From an uncultured Lachnospiraceae bacterium (GTDB lineage Bacteria; Bacillota_A; Clostridia; Lachnospirales; Lachnospiraceae), in the NCBI GenBank assembly GCA_902795835.1, contig CADBNA010000347.1, forward strand, positions 1-6,303: DNA of 6,303 nt, read 5' to 3'. Under the pieces are notes generated by a model that was not told the DNA's origin, did not search any database, and was given only the letters and a program-made list of their open reading frames with translations. The position numbers and the translations under genes are program-made. Positions 1 to 5,740 of this stretch are shown here, in pieces (position 1 is the stretch's first letter; every line of letters starts with the position of its first letter).

Positions 1-550
1 GTGCCGCAGCATCCATATGGTAATAATCCTCTGAAAATCGGAAATCCCGCCACAGGTCTGCTCGAAACAGCTTGTTGATCAGCCCGTGGGCAATGCTGTT
101 TGTGAAGAAAGCGGGAAGAATCTCGTCCTGCGTATATAGTGTGTCTTTTCCGAGAATACAGCCACGTATCTGCTGATACTGCCCTTCATTGATCATTTCA
201 CATTGAGCGATAGCGGCGCCGGTGGACTCGATCAACGAAAGAAGCTGCTCATACATGGAGGGATCTATCCAATCGTCCGCATCAACAAAGCCGACATAAT
301 CGCCTTTGATGATATCCAAAGCAGCGTTTCTTGCGGCGTAAGCGCCGCTGTTTTTTTGATGGATCACGCGAACACGTCGATCCATGGCGGCAAACTGATC
401 ACACAGGGCGGGGCACTGATCGGGGGATTCATCATCGATCAGAATGACCTCCAGGTCCGTATGTGTCTGCTGGAGTATGCTGGTCACACAGGAACTCAGA
501 TACTTCTCTGCCTTATAAACGGGTACGATCACGGAAATAAGAGAGCTCAT
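1..550 (-). CDS. Family 2 glycosyltransferase (GT-A fold), C-terminus beyond window
   Basis: This gene encodes a cytoplasmic or membrane-associated sugar transferase that likely adds a sugar from a nucleotide-sugar donor to a surface polysaccharide. The first 183 codons are visible and the frame is open to the window edge. The protein starts MSSLISVIVPVYKAEKYL, the usual GT2 first strand. It continues with an Asp pair at 39-40 (DDES, where DDGS is more common), an NSGAYAARN segment near 68-76, and the metal/nucleotide motif FVDADDW at 88-94. Farther on, INKLFR (158-163) and FSEDYYHMD (172-180) match the acceptor-side region of EPS/capsule GT2 enzymes. The ATG follows the stop of the upstream GT4 gene after one base, and a GGAG about 10 bases upstream lies inside that gene's end, so translation is probably coupled. 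The acceptor and donor sugars cannot be read from the sequence. Family assignment is firm; specificity is unknown. Confidence 0.93.
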   Translation of the reverse strand, partial: MSSLISVIVPVYKAEKYLSSCVTSILQQTHTDLEVILIDDESPDQCPALCDQFAAMDRRVRVIHQKNSGAYAARNAALDIIKGDYVGFVDADDWIDPSMYEQLLSLIESTGAAIAQCEMINEGQYQQIRGCILGKDTLYTQDEILPAFFTNSIAHGLINKLFRADLWRDFRFSEDYYHMDAAA

Positions 551-551
551 G

Positions 552-1658
552 TTACTGCAACTCCGCGTACTTAGCATATAAATTGGAACTGACCTGATGA
601 ATGTCGAATTCGCTTTGAAGGACCGTCTGACCGTATTCTTCTCTGTGGGCAACGAGAGGTTGATTCATGACGGCGTCTCTCCAAACGGAGATATCCATGG
701 GAAGATGCCGGAATAATTCAGTTACAGCGGCTTCCGGGGGGACATTCTCCGAACAGAGCGTCGGCAGTCCGGAAGCCTGGGCTTCGAGCGCGGCAATACC
801 GAGGCCTTCAAAAATGCTGGGAAACGTAAAAAGATCCATGGCGCTGTATAACTCTTCAGGGTGTTTTGTGACGCCATAGAAAATGACGCTGTCAGTCAGA
901 TTCAATTCCCGTGCCTTTTCGGCTAATGATTTGTGCGACTCTCCTTCGCCGACCAAAAGAAGAACGGTATCAGGACGGTCTTTTTTAATTTCTGACAGCA
1001 GCTGCAAGAGAAAGATTTGATTCTTTTGATAGCATAAGCGCCCAATATGACCAATAACAAGCTTATCGGTTAAGGAGAGACTCTCGCGTATGGATCGGCG
1101 CGCAGACGGTGAAAACGAAAAACGGGCGGCATCGATGCCGTTCGGAATGAAGCGCCAGGAATGGAGTTTCAGGCATCGACGGGAAAACATGAACTTGGCT
1201 GCGATTTCAGAGCAGGCCCAGTAATCGGTAGCATTATCTGACAGAAGATAAGAGGAAATGCGATGAATCAGCAGCTTCAAGGGCTTGAGAAAACTGTTGC
1301 GCAGAGCGGAATTATGGCTGTGAGCGATTCTAACGGGAACGCCTGCCTTGCGGGCAATGGCTAAATAAAAAAGACTGACAGCATGAAAAGCGTTCAGATG
1401 AACAACATCATACTTCTCCTTGGATAAAAGCTTCGAAAACAGAAAAAAGTTTTTAATCCTGCGGTGTTGATTTCCGGAAAGCGGGAGGAAGGATACGCCA
1501 AGATCTTTCAATTCGCTGGTAAAAACACTGTCACAGATTTCCGATGCGACAAGATCGACGCGGATGCGTGTAAGATCCATGTGTGTCAATACGCTATGTA
1601 GAAAAGACTCAATTCCACCAGATTTCCAGGTTTCGCAGAATATACATACACGTCTCAT
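552..1658 (-). CDS. Family 4 glycosyltransferase (GT-B fold, EpsF/CapM-like)
   Basis: This 368-residue protein is a complete retaining glycosyltransferase of the GT4 type, probably acting at the inner membrane face in exopolysaccharide or capsule assembly. The N-terminal acceptor domain has the glycine turn SGGIESF at 13-19, the strand VVHLN at 85-89 and AHSHN at 112-116. The linker motif PNGID lies at 172-176. The C-terminal nucleotide-sugar domain begins with GHIGRLCYQKN (203-213), then VGEGE (236-240), YGV (261-263), and the EX7E motif EGLGIAALE (284-292), whose two Glu contact the donor. Length is normal for the family. The ATG chosen gives the expected N-terminus (MRRVCIFCETWKSGG), but no clear Shine-Dalgarno sequence precedes it. 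It is the first gene of a leftward operon and its TAA is one base before the GT2 start. The sugar transferred is unknown. Confidence 0.93.
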   Translation of the reverse strand: MRRVCIFCETWKSGGIESFLHSVLTHMDLTRIRVDLVASEICDSVFTSELKDLGVSFLPLSGNQHRRIKNFFLFSKLLSKEKYDVVHLNAFHAVSLFYLAIARKAGVPVRIAHSHNSALRNSFLKPLKLLIHRISSYLLSDNATDYWACSEIAAKFMFSRRCLKLHSWRFIPNGIDAARFSFSPSARRSIRESLSLTDKLVIGHIGRLCYQKNQIFLLQLLSEIKKDRPDTVLLLVGEGESHKSLAEKARELNLTDSVIFYGVTKHPEELYSAMDLFTFPSIFEGLGIAALEAQASGLPTLCSENVPPEAAVTELFRHLPMDISVWRDAVMNQPLVAHREEYGQTVLQSEFDIHQVSSNLYAKYAELQ

Positions 1659-1710
1659 AGGCTATGATGATTTGCTGAATAGCAACCGGTAAAACAAAGG
1701 TTGTGCGTTA

Positions 1711-1773
1711 CTATACGATCAAAAAACCACAACACAAGCCAATAAATAAAAAAGCAAGGCTCAAAGAAAACAT
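1711..1773 (-). CDS. Possible 20-residue hydrophobic leader peptide
   Basis: A 20-codon reading frame (begins MFSLSLAFLF, ends GFLIV, stop TAG) lies in the leader of the glycosyltransferase operon. An AAAGG site (1781-1785) sits 7 bases before its ATG, a better ribosome site than that of the GT4 gene downstream. The peptide is almost wholly hydrophobic with two adjacent Cys, enough for one membrane span. The predicted transcript start (about 1785) falls at the ribosome site, so the RNA would have almost no untranslated 5' end. I see no clear terminator/antiterminator pair after it, so attenuation is not shown. It could be a leader peptide, a small membrane protein, or chance in AT-rich DNA. 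Confidence 0.3.
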   Translation of the reverse strand: MFSLSLAFLFIGLCCGFLIV

Positions 1774-1791
1774 GGCTATGCCTTTCCGTAC

Positions 1792-1820
1792 ACTATAACA
1801 GATAAGCATTAAAAATACAA
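1792..1820 (-). promoter_or_regulatory. Sigma-A type promoter of the glycosyltransferase operon
   Basis: On the minus strand TTGTAT (-35, 1815-1820) is followed after 17 bases by TATAGT (-10, 1792-1797), with a TG one base before the -10 (extended -10). Transcription would start near 1785 and run left through a leader of about 127 bases into the GT4 gene. The match and its position upstream of the first gene support the call; it is not proven by expression. Confidence 0.65.
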
Positions 1821-1855
1821 GTATTTGTCGTAATGATATTAAACCATTAAAACAA

Positions 1856-1885
1856 AGGCAGAGCGGCAATAGGCAGAGCGGCAAT
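1856..1885. repeat. Exact 15-bp tandem duplication
   Basis: The unit AGGCAGAGCGGCAAT occurs twice head to tail (1856-1870 and 1871-1885) with no mismatch. On the minus strand, in the frame of the adjacent broken coding remnant, each copy reads Ile-Ala-Ala-Leu-Pro. The perfect identity suggests a recent slippage or duplication event. Confidence 0.9.
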
Positions 1886-1894
1886 TTTTACTGG

Positions 1895-1990
1895 TTAAGC
1901 ATCAAAATCAAAACGGAACACCCTGTCGATCAATTCCTGAAATTCATGCTACCACGTAAAACTGTGACGTTGACGAATGGCTGGAATAGC
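1895..1990 (-). pseudogene. Possible eroded coding remnant
   Basis: A 32-codon minus-strand stretch reads AIPAIRQRHSFTW, then a TAG, then HEFQELIDRVFRFDFDA and a TAA. The amphipathic, charged composition looks protein-like rather than random for such AT-rich DNA. The same frame continues past the stop through the 15-bp repeat. There is no start codon or ribosome site, and one internal stop breaks it. I do not recognise the parent family. It may be the tail of a lost gene, a transposase scrap, or chance. Confidence 0.25.
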
Positions 1991-1998
1991 TATATAAT
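1970..1998 (+). promoter_or_regulatory. Near-consensus rightward promoter, antisense to lysR
   Basis: TTGACG (1970-1975) and TATAAT (1993-1998) are separated by exactly 17 bases, one mismatch from the sigma70/sigma-A consensus. Transcription would start near 2005 and run into the lysR gene on the opposite strand. An AGGAG (2013-2017) follows but has no start codon at a suitable distance, so no protein product is evident. It could drive an antisense RNA, or be a promoter orphaned by rearrangement. Confidence 0.5.
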
Positions 1999-2010
1999 TA
2001 ACATATAAAC

Positions 2011-2913
2011 TCAGGAGAAACGGGAAAAATACTCGACCATACGGTCATAGAAATCATGGGCTGCTGCCGACTGGTAATGGTCCTCTTTATAGGCAACGAC
2101 CAGGCTTTTTCGCATTTCCGGGTATTCATTTTCCAAAGGGATCCGTGTCACGCCCTCATTCTTGGGAATCATCTGTTCAACCCCCATGGATATGGAGCGA
2201 GGCGTGATCATCACAGCGTCTCCGTGAATGATAAAGTGCATGGGCATATCGGGGCTGGTGCTTTCGTACAGGACCTTGGGCTCGAAACCGGCCTTGACAC
2301 AAAGATTGTGTATGATATTGTCCATGTTATAGTTGCTGTTCGTTACGATGAACCGCTCGTTTCGGAGCTGTTCCAGCCGAATGGTTTTCTGTGAGGCAAG
2401 AGGATGAGACGGGCTGAGCATAACTTCAAGCTGATCCGCGTACAGCTCCTGGCATAGGATCCCGTTGCCGGCCGGCGGCTGTGAAGTGATCACAAGATCG
2501 ATGTTGCCCTTTTCAAGAGCGTCATGCATTTGTTCCGTAGATAGCAGATAACAGTGGAAGGAAACGCCTGGGTGATCGATCAGGAACTGCTTGATCAGGT
2601 GATCGAGAAAGACCTCCTTGGAAATGGCGATGCGTACGTCGCCATGTTCAAGGCCCGCCATTTCCCTTACAGCGCGGACACAGTCGGACAGTTTGCTGAG
2701 GACCGGCTCGGAATCCCGGAGAAATTGCTGCCCAAAGCGGTTCAGTGTGATGCGGTTGCCCTCGCGCTCAAACAGGCGCAGGCCGATCTCTTCCTCCAGT
2801 TTGGCGATGGATTTTGACAGCGCCGACTGGGTCATGTGCAGCTGTTCCGCTGCGCGGGTGAAGCTGCCGGTCTCTGCTGCGGTGCGGAAGTACTGGAGCT
2901 GAGTTATATCCAT
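2011..2913 (-). CDS. LysR-family transcriptional regulator
   Basis: This is a complete 300-residue LysR-type regulator, the usual length. The N-terminal winged helix-turn-helix covers about residues 1-60 (MDITQLQYFRTAAETGSFTR, then AAEQLHMTQSALSKSIAKLE to 40 and LFERE at 48-52), followed by a linker helix. From about 91 to 295 lies the two-lobed periplasmic-binding-protein-like effector domain, with GDVRIAIS at 91-98, GNIDLVITS at 136-144 and the hinge return FIVTNSN at 188-194. The start is fixed by GGAGG (2921-2925) 7 bases before the ATG. It diverges from the reductase/ABC-transporter operon with 90 bases between start codons, the classic arrangement for a LysR protein that controls its neighbour and represses itself. 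The effector is unknown; a transported substrate or the reductase's substrate is the natural guess. Confidence 0.96.
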   Translation of the reverse strand: MDITQLQYFRTAAETGSFTRAAEQLHMTQSALSKSIAKLEEEIGLRLFEREGNRITLNRFGQQFLRDSEPVLSKLSDCVRAVREMAGLEHGDVRIAISKEVFLDHLIKQFLIDHPGVSFHCYLLSTEQMHDALEKGNIDLVITSQPPAGNGILCQELYADQLEVMLSPSHPLASQKTIRLEQLRNERFIVTNSNYNMDNIIHNLCVKAGFEPKVLYESTSPDMPMHFIIHGDAVMITPRSISMGVEQMIPKNEGVTRIPLENEYPEMRKSLVVAYKEDHYQSAAAHDFYDRMVEYFSRFS

Positions 2914-2941
2914 AAAAACGCCTCCGATTAGGTTTTTCCAT

Positions 2942-2947
2942 TATAAT
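2942..2947 (+). promoter_or_regulatory. Candidate -10 element of the reductase/transporter operon
   Basis: TATAAT on the plus strand, about 57 bases before the reductase ATG, is a perfect -10 box. No recognisable -35 lies 16-18 bases upstream, which would fit an activator-dependent promoter. It overlaps the lysR -10 on the other strand, so the two promoters may compete. Confidence 0.4.
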
Positions 2948-2971
2948 ATCATGATTTCGCGGTTCTGCCAA
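2943..2971 (-). promoter_or_regulatory. Predicted lysR promoter
   Basis: On the minus strand TTGGCA (-35, 2966-2971) is followed after 17 bases by TATTAT (-10, 2943-2948), with a TG one base upstream of the -10. A second -10 candidate, TATAAT (2940-2945), overlaps it but has no good -35. The -35 overlaps the TGCC-N4-GGCA dyad, so a regulator bound there would block lysR transcription. Confidence 0.5.
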
Positions 2972-2978
2972 TCGGCAA
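2966..2978. promoter_or_regulatory. Candidate LysR-type operator (T-N11-A with dyad)
   Basis: The segment TGCCAATCGGCAA contains the inverted repeat TGCC-N4-GGCA and satisfies the LysR-box pattern T-N11-A. It lies in the divergent region over the predicted lysR -35. If the plus-strand -10 at 2942 is used, the site would be just downstream of that start point, which suits repression better than activation. The assignment is by pattern only. Confidence 0.4.
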
Positions 2979-3003
2979 GCCAGCGGTTAATGGGAGGTAA
3001 GGA

Positions 3004-4020
3004 ATGAAAAAGTGCGCTGTTCTCGGCACCGGTTCCATCGGCAGCCTGGTGGGAGGGTATCTCACCCATGGCGGCGTGGATATCACGATGGTCACCGCCT
3101 TCCGCCGGGATAAGGCCGAGCTTCTGAACCGAAACGGGCTCCGCATGACCGGAAACGGCGCGGATTTCCGTACGCCGATCAGAGCGGCGTTTCTGGATGA
3201 CCTGACGCCGGAAGAGAAGTTTGATATCGTCTTTCTGGCGGTCAAATCCAACGATCTGGAAAACGTCATTCCCCGGTTTCTGCCCCACCTGAAAGAGGAC
3301 GGGTGCTTTGTGACCCTGGAAAACGGCATCAACGAGGAATACCTGGTCAGTGTGGCGGGTCAGAGCCGGGTCGTTGCCGGAACCACCTTTGCCGGCGGCC
3401 GCATGGTGGCGCCGGACCACATGGAGAGCCACGAGGGGCACTTCTATGTAGGCGAAATGAACGGTACGATCACGGAGCGGACGAAGGAGATCGCGGCGCT
3501 TTTGAGCTGCTGCCGTCCGGCGGAGGCGACGGATCACATCCGGGCCTATCAGTGGGACAAGCTGGCCCGCGTATGTCTGTCCGTGCCCTGCGCCTGCATT
3601 TCCGGCCTGCATCTGGGCTCGGTATTCTGCGAGCCGCGGCTGCAGAAGCTGTTCGCGCTGCTGGCGTTGGAGCTCTTTGCCGTGGCAGAGGCGGACGGAA
3701 GCCCCCGGGATACAGTAGAAGAGAAGAGCAGGCAGGAGTGGACGGAGGTGCTGGAGGGCCGTCTCACCGGGCTGGAAGGCCGCACCGACGACTGGCCTCC
3801 CGGGATCGTGGACGCGTACACCAGCGATATCCAGAAGGGACGCCCCCTGGAGATCGGGTTCACCAACGGCGCAGTAGTGCGTTTGGGGAAGAAATACGGA
3901 ATTCCCACACCGATCAATGAATATGTGATGAACACCGTTTTCGCCATTGAGGCGGGGCGTGAGACCCGGGGCTTCCACAACGTGGACAAAGCCCTGGCGC
4001 TGGCCGGTATATCCAAGTGA
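3004..4020 (+). CDS. Ketopantoate reductase-family (PanE/ApbA-fold) oxidoreductase
   Basis: This complete 338-residue protein belongs to the 2-dehydropantoate 2-reductase family, cytosolic NADPH-dependent enzymes that reduce 2-keto acids. The N-terminal Rossmann domain has GTGSIG at 8-13, VKSND at 80-84 (conserved Lys81) and TLENGIN at 104-110 (Asn107). The helical C-terminal domain carries the catalytic region WDKLARVCLSVP (184-195, Lys186) and DIQKGRPLEIGFTNG (275-289, Asp275, Glu283). Against E. coli PanE, Lys176 and Glu256 are kept, but the Asn at Lys+4 and Lys+8 (180 and 184) are both Val here; Pro195 at Lys+9 anchors that alignment. Substrate specificity is therefore probably not ketopantoate. 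GGGAGG (2992-2997) 6 bases before the ATG decides the start. It is the first gene of the operon with the ABC transporter genes, divergent from lysR, which suggests a catabolic role tied to uptake. The family call is firm; the substrate is unknown. Confidence 0.9.
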   Translation: MKKCAVLGTGSIGSLVGGYLTHGGVDITMVTAFRRDKAELLNRNGLRMTGNGADFRTPIRAAFLDDLTPEEKFDIVFLAVKSNDLENVIPRFLPHLKEDGCFVTLENGINEEYLVSVAGQSRVVAGTTFAGGRMVAPDHMESHEGHFYVGEMNGTITERTKEIAALLSCCRPAEATDHIRAYQWDKLARVCLSVPCACISGLHLGSVFCEPRLQKLFALLALELFAVAEADGSPRDTVEEKSRQEWTEVLEGRLTGLEGRTDDWPPGIVDAYTSDIQKGRPLEIGFTNGAVVRLGKKYGIPTPINEYVMNTVFAIEAGRETRGFHNVDKALALAGISK

Positions 4021-4024
4021 CAAG

Positions 4025-4040
4025 GCGCGGAGAGCCGCGC
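4025..4040 (+). other. Short GC-rich intercistronic hairpin
   Basis: GCGCGG (4025-4030) and CCGCGC (4035-4040) form a perfect 6-bp stem with an AGAG loop, five bases after the reductase stop. No T-run follows, so it is not a typical intrinsic terminator. It may mark an RNA processing site or protect the binding-protein message. A small ATAAT-CA-ATTAT dyad lies just after it, before the ribosome site. Confidence 0.5.
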
Positions 4041-4063
4041 ATAAGATAATCAATTATTCATTT

Positions 4064-4069
4064 AGGAGG
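4064..4069 (+). promoter_or_regulatory. Ribosome binding site that fixes the lipoprotein start
   Basis: The perfect AGGAGG ends directly before an ATG at 4070 and 6 bases before the in-frame ATG at 4076. Zero spacing makes the first ATG unusable, so the second is chosen, giving the signal peptide MKHWRNLL. Confidence 0.8.
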
Positions 4070-4075
4070 ATGAAG

Positions 4076-5713
4076 ATGAAACACTGGAGAAATCTTTTGG
4101 CGCTGATCCTGGCTCTGGCCATGATCTTCACCCTGGCCGCCTGCGGCGGCGGGAGCAGCGCTCCCAAGGAAGAGGAAGCCAAGACGGAAGAGCCGGCGGA
4201 GGAGGCGCCCGCGGAGGAAGAAGCTCCCGCCGAAGAGGAGCCCGCCGAAGAGGAGCCCGCTGCGGAAGAACCTGCCGCGGACGAGGATTCCACCATTGTG
4301 GTCGGAACCCTGGATACCTCCGACACCTTCGACCCCTGTGTGGCCTCTGTGTGCCGCCTGGGCCTTATGATGGTGTTCGATACCGTCCTGAAGCTGGACT
4401 ATGACACCCAGGAGGTCATGCCCTGCATCGCCACCGACTGGGAGTGGGAGGATGACACGACTCTGAAGCTCACCATCCGCGACGACGCTGTGTTCTCCAA
4501 CGGCGATGTGCTGCAGCCCTCTGACGTGCTGTATTCTCTGTCCCGCTTCGTGTTCGAGAACAACATGTTTGACCCCGGCTATGACAACATCGACTTTGAC
4601 AACTGCACCATCGACGGTCAGGTCCTGACCCTGAAGCTCTTCTCCATGGACGCCGACTTCCTGTACAAGCTGGCCAACGATCAGTGGGCTTCCGTGGTCT
4701 GCGAGAAGTACGTCAAGGAGAATCCCGACGCCTGGTGGAACGCACCCTGCGGCTCCGGCCCGTATGTTTGCGACGAGAACGTGGAGGGCTCGCACTCTTC
4801 TTACACCCTGCGCGATTCCTATTGGGGCGAGATGCCCGACGCCAAGCATGTCACCATCCAGCACTACACCGAGGCCACGACCATGATCGCCGACTTTGAA
4901 AACGGCGCTCTGGACGTCGCTCTGGTGGTTCCCGAAGACGACTACCTGGCCGCGCTGGACGGCGCCTATGGCGACGATGTCCAGACCAAGCTGTTCCCGT
5001 CCTATGACGTGCTGAGCGTCCAGCTGCCCGAATATAACCCTGTGTTTGACGACATCAATGTCCGCCGCGCCATCGCCAAAGCCATCAACTTCGAGACTTT
5101 TGCCCAGGCGGTTTACGGGTCCCTGGGCAGCGTGGCCGATTCCATGCTGATCCCCAACATGGCCTACTACAAGTCCATCGGCATCCCCGAGTATGATCCT
5201 GAGGGCGCCAAGGAGCTTCTGGCCGAGGCCGGTTATCCCGATGGCATGGATATGCTGCTGGTCATCCCCTCTACGCCTTCCAACGAGGCCGCTGCCGTGG
5301 TGCTGCAGGCCTTCCTGAAGGAAGTGAACATCAACCTCACCGTGGAGTCCTATGACTTCCCGACGGCCATTCCCATCCTGATGCGCAACGGCACCGATAT
5401 CGCCATCGGCGGCACCGGCGGCGGCACCTATCTGGCCAGTCAGCTGTTCGACACCATCAGCCAGTACACCACGAACGGCGCGGCCCGGGTCACCGATCCC
5501 GAGTTCAACGGCTACCTGGATTCCGCCAGCGGCGAGATGGACGACGCCGTCCGGGGCGACCTGTACGGCAAGGCCCAGCAGTGGGTGTTCGATAACTGCC
5601 GTACCCTGCCCGTCGGCTATTCCGAGGCCGCCGTTCTGTATCACGGCAACATCACCAATGTGACCGGCCTGGTGGCCCGCACCATCGACATCGAGCTGCT
5701 GCGGTTCAGCTGA
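4076..5713 (+). CDS. ABC transporter substrate-binding lipoprotein, family 5 (oligopeptide/nickel type)
   Basis: This 545-residue lipoprotein is the extracytoplasmic binding component of a Dpp/Opp/Nik-type importer, anchored to the outer face of the membrane. The signal peptide (1-22) ends in the lipobox LAAC with Cys23. Residues 31-71 form a linker of almost only Glu, Ala and Pro. The binding domain starts near 73 (STIVVGTLDTSDTFDP). Typical family 5 segments follow: LKLTIRDDAVFSNGDVLQPSDVLYSLSR as a whole spans 130-157, CGSGPY is at 225-230, NVRRAIAKAIN at 328-338, and YDPEGAKELLAEAGYPDG at 373-390. The C-terminus is complete. Besides Cys23 there are eight Cys (88, 93, 117, 177, 209, 225, 232, 508), many for this family. 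It lies between the reductase and a DppB-type permease, flanked by hairpins, which fits higher expression of the binding protein. The ligand is not readable from sequence; peptides, opines or metal chelates are all possible. Confidence 0.95.
   Translation: MKHWRNLLALILALAMIFTLAACGGGSSAPKEEEAKTEEPAEEAPAEEEAPAEEEPAEEEPAAEEPAADEDSTIVVGTLDTSDTFDPCVASVCRLGLMMVFDTVLKLDYDTQEVMPCIATDWEWEDDTTLKLTIRDDAVFSNGDVLQPSDVLYSLSRFVFENNMFDPGYDNIDFDNCTIDGQVLTLKLFSMDADFLYKLANDQWASVVCEKYVKENPDAWWNAPCGSGPYVCDENVEGSHSSYTLRDSYWGEMPDAKHVTIQHYTEATTMIADFENGALDVALVVPEDDYLAALDGAYGDDVQTKLFPSYDVLSVQLPEYNPVFDDINVRRAIAKAINFETFAQAVYGSLGSVADSMLIPNMAYYKSIGIPEYDPEGAKELLAEAGYPDGMDMLLVIPSTPSNEAAAVVLQAFLKEVNINLTVESYDFPTAIPILMRNGTDIAIGGTGGGTYLASQLFDTISQYTTNGAARVTDPEFNGYLDSASGEMDDAVRGDLYGKAQQWVFDNCRTLPVGYSEAAVLYHGNITNVTGLVARTIDIELLRFS
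4226..4260 (+). repeat. 15-bp in-frame tandem repeat in the lipoprotein linker
   Basis: The unit CCCGCCGAAGAGGAG occurs twice exactly (4226-4240, 4241-4255) followed by the first five bases of a third copy. It encodes Pro-Ala-Glu-Glu-Glu inside a longer degenerate stretch of the same type. In-frame slippage here would change linker length without breaking the protein. Confidence 0.85.
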
Positions 5714-5740
5714 TCCAGCGGAAGAACCCTTTCATGTGAA

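Larger units (their letters stand above)
1659..2010. other. AT-rich spacer between the glycosyltransferase and lysR genes
   Basis: This 352-base spacer lies between the 5' end of the leftward GT operon and the 3' end of lysR, both on the minus strand. It holds the GT promoter and leader with its possible small ORF, an exact 15-bp tandem repeat, a short broken coding frame on the minus strand, and a strong rightward promoter. I see no hairpin followed by a T-run that would clearly terminate lysR. By eye it is much more AT-rich than the operon to its right, which fits a junction between two chromosomal modules. Confidence 0.7.

Noticed and set aside
203..574. A 123-codon plus-strand open frame at the left end
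   Set aside because: The minus strand in this stretch encodes a clear GT2 glycosyltransferase with DAD and N-terminal motifs; the plus frame is its shadow.
1659..1710. Attenuator or riboswitch in the glycosyltransferase leader
   Set aside because: Only weak 5-bp pairings are visible (such as CAACC with GGTTG), with no T-run and no known riboswitch consensus.
2941..4053. A 370-codon open frame on the minus strand over the reductase gene
   Set aside because: Its translation is Gly/Arg/His-rich and low in recognisable motifs, whereas the plus strand encodes a full PanE-fold protein with a strong ribosome site.
4070..4075. Lipoprotein start at the first ATG (4070)
   Set aside because: AGGAGG ends at 4069, leaving no spacing; the in-frame ATG at 4076 has 6 bases.
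4058..5644. A 528-codon open frame on the minus strand over the lipoprotein gene
   Set aside because: It is a shadow of a GC-rich, codon-biased gene. The plus-strand protein has a signal peptide, a lipobox and family 5 motifs, while the minus-strand translation has no recognisable domain and no ribosome site.
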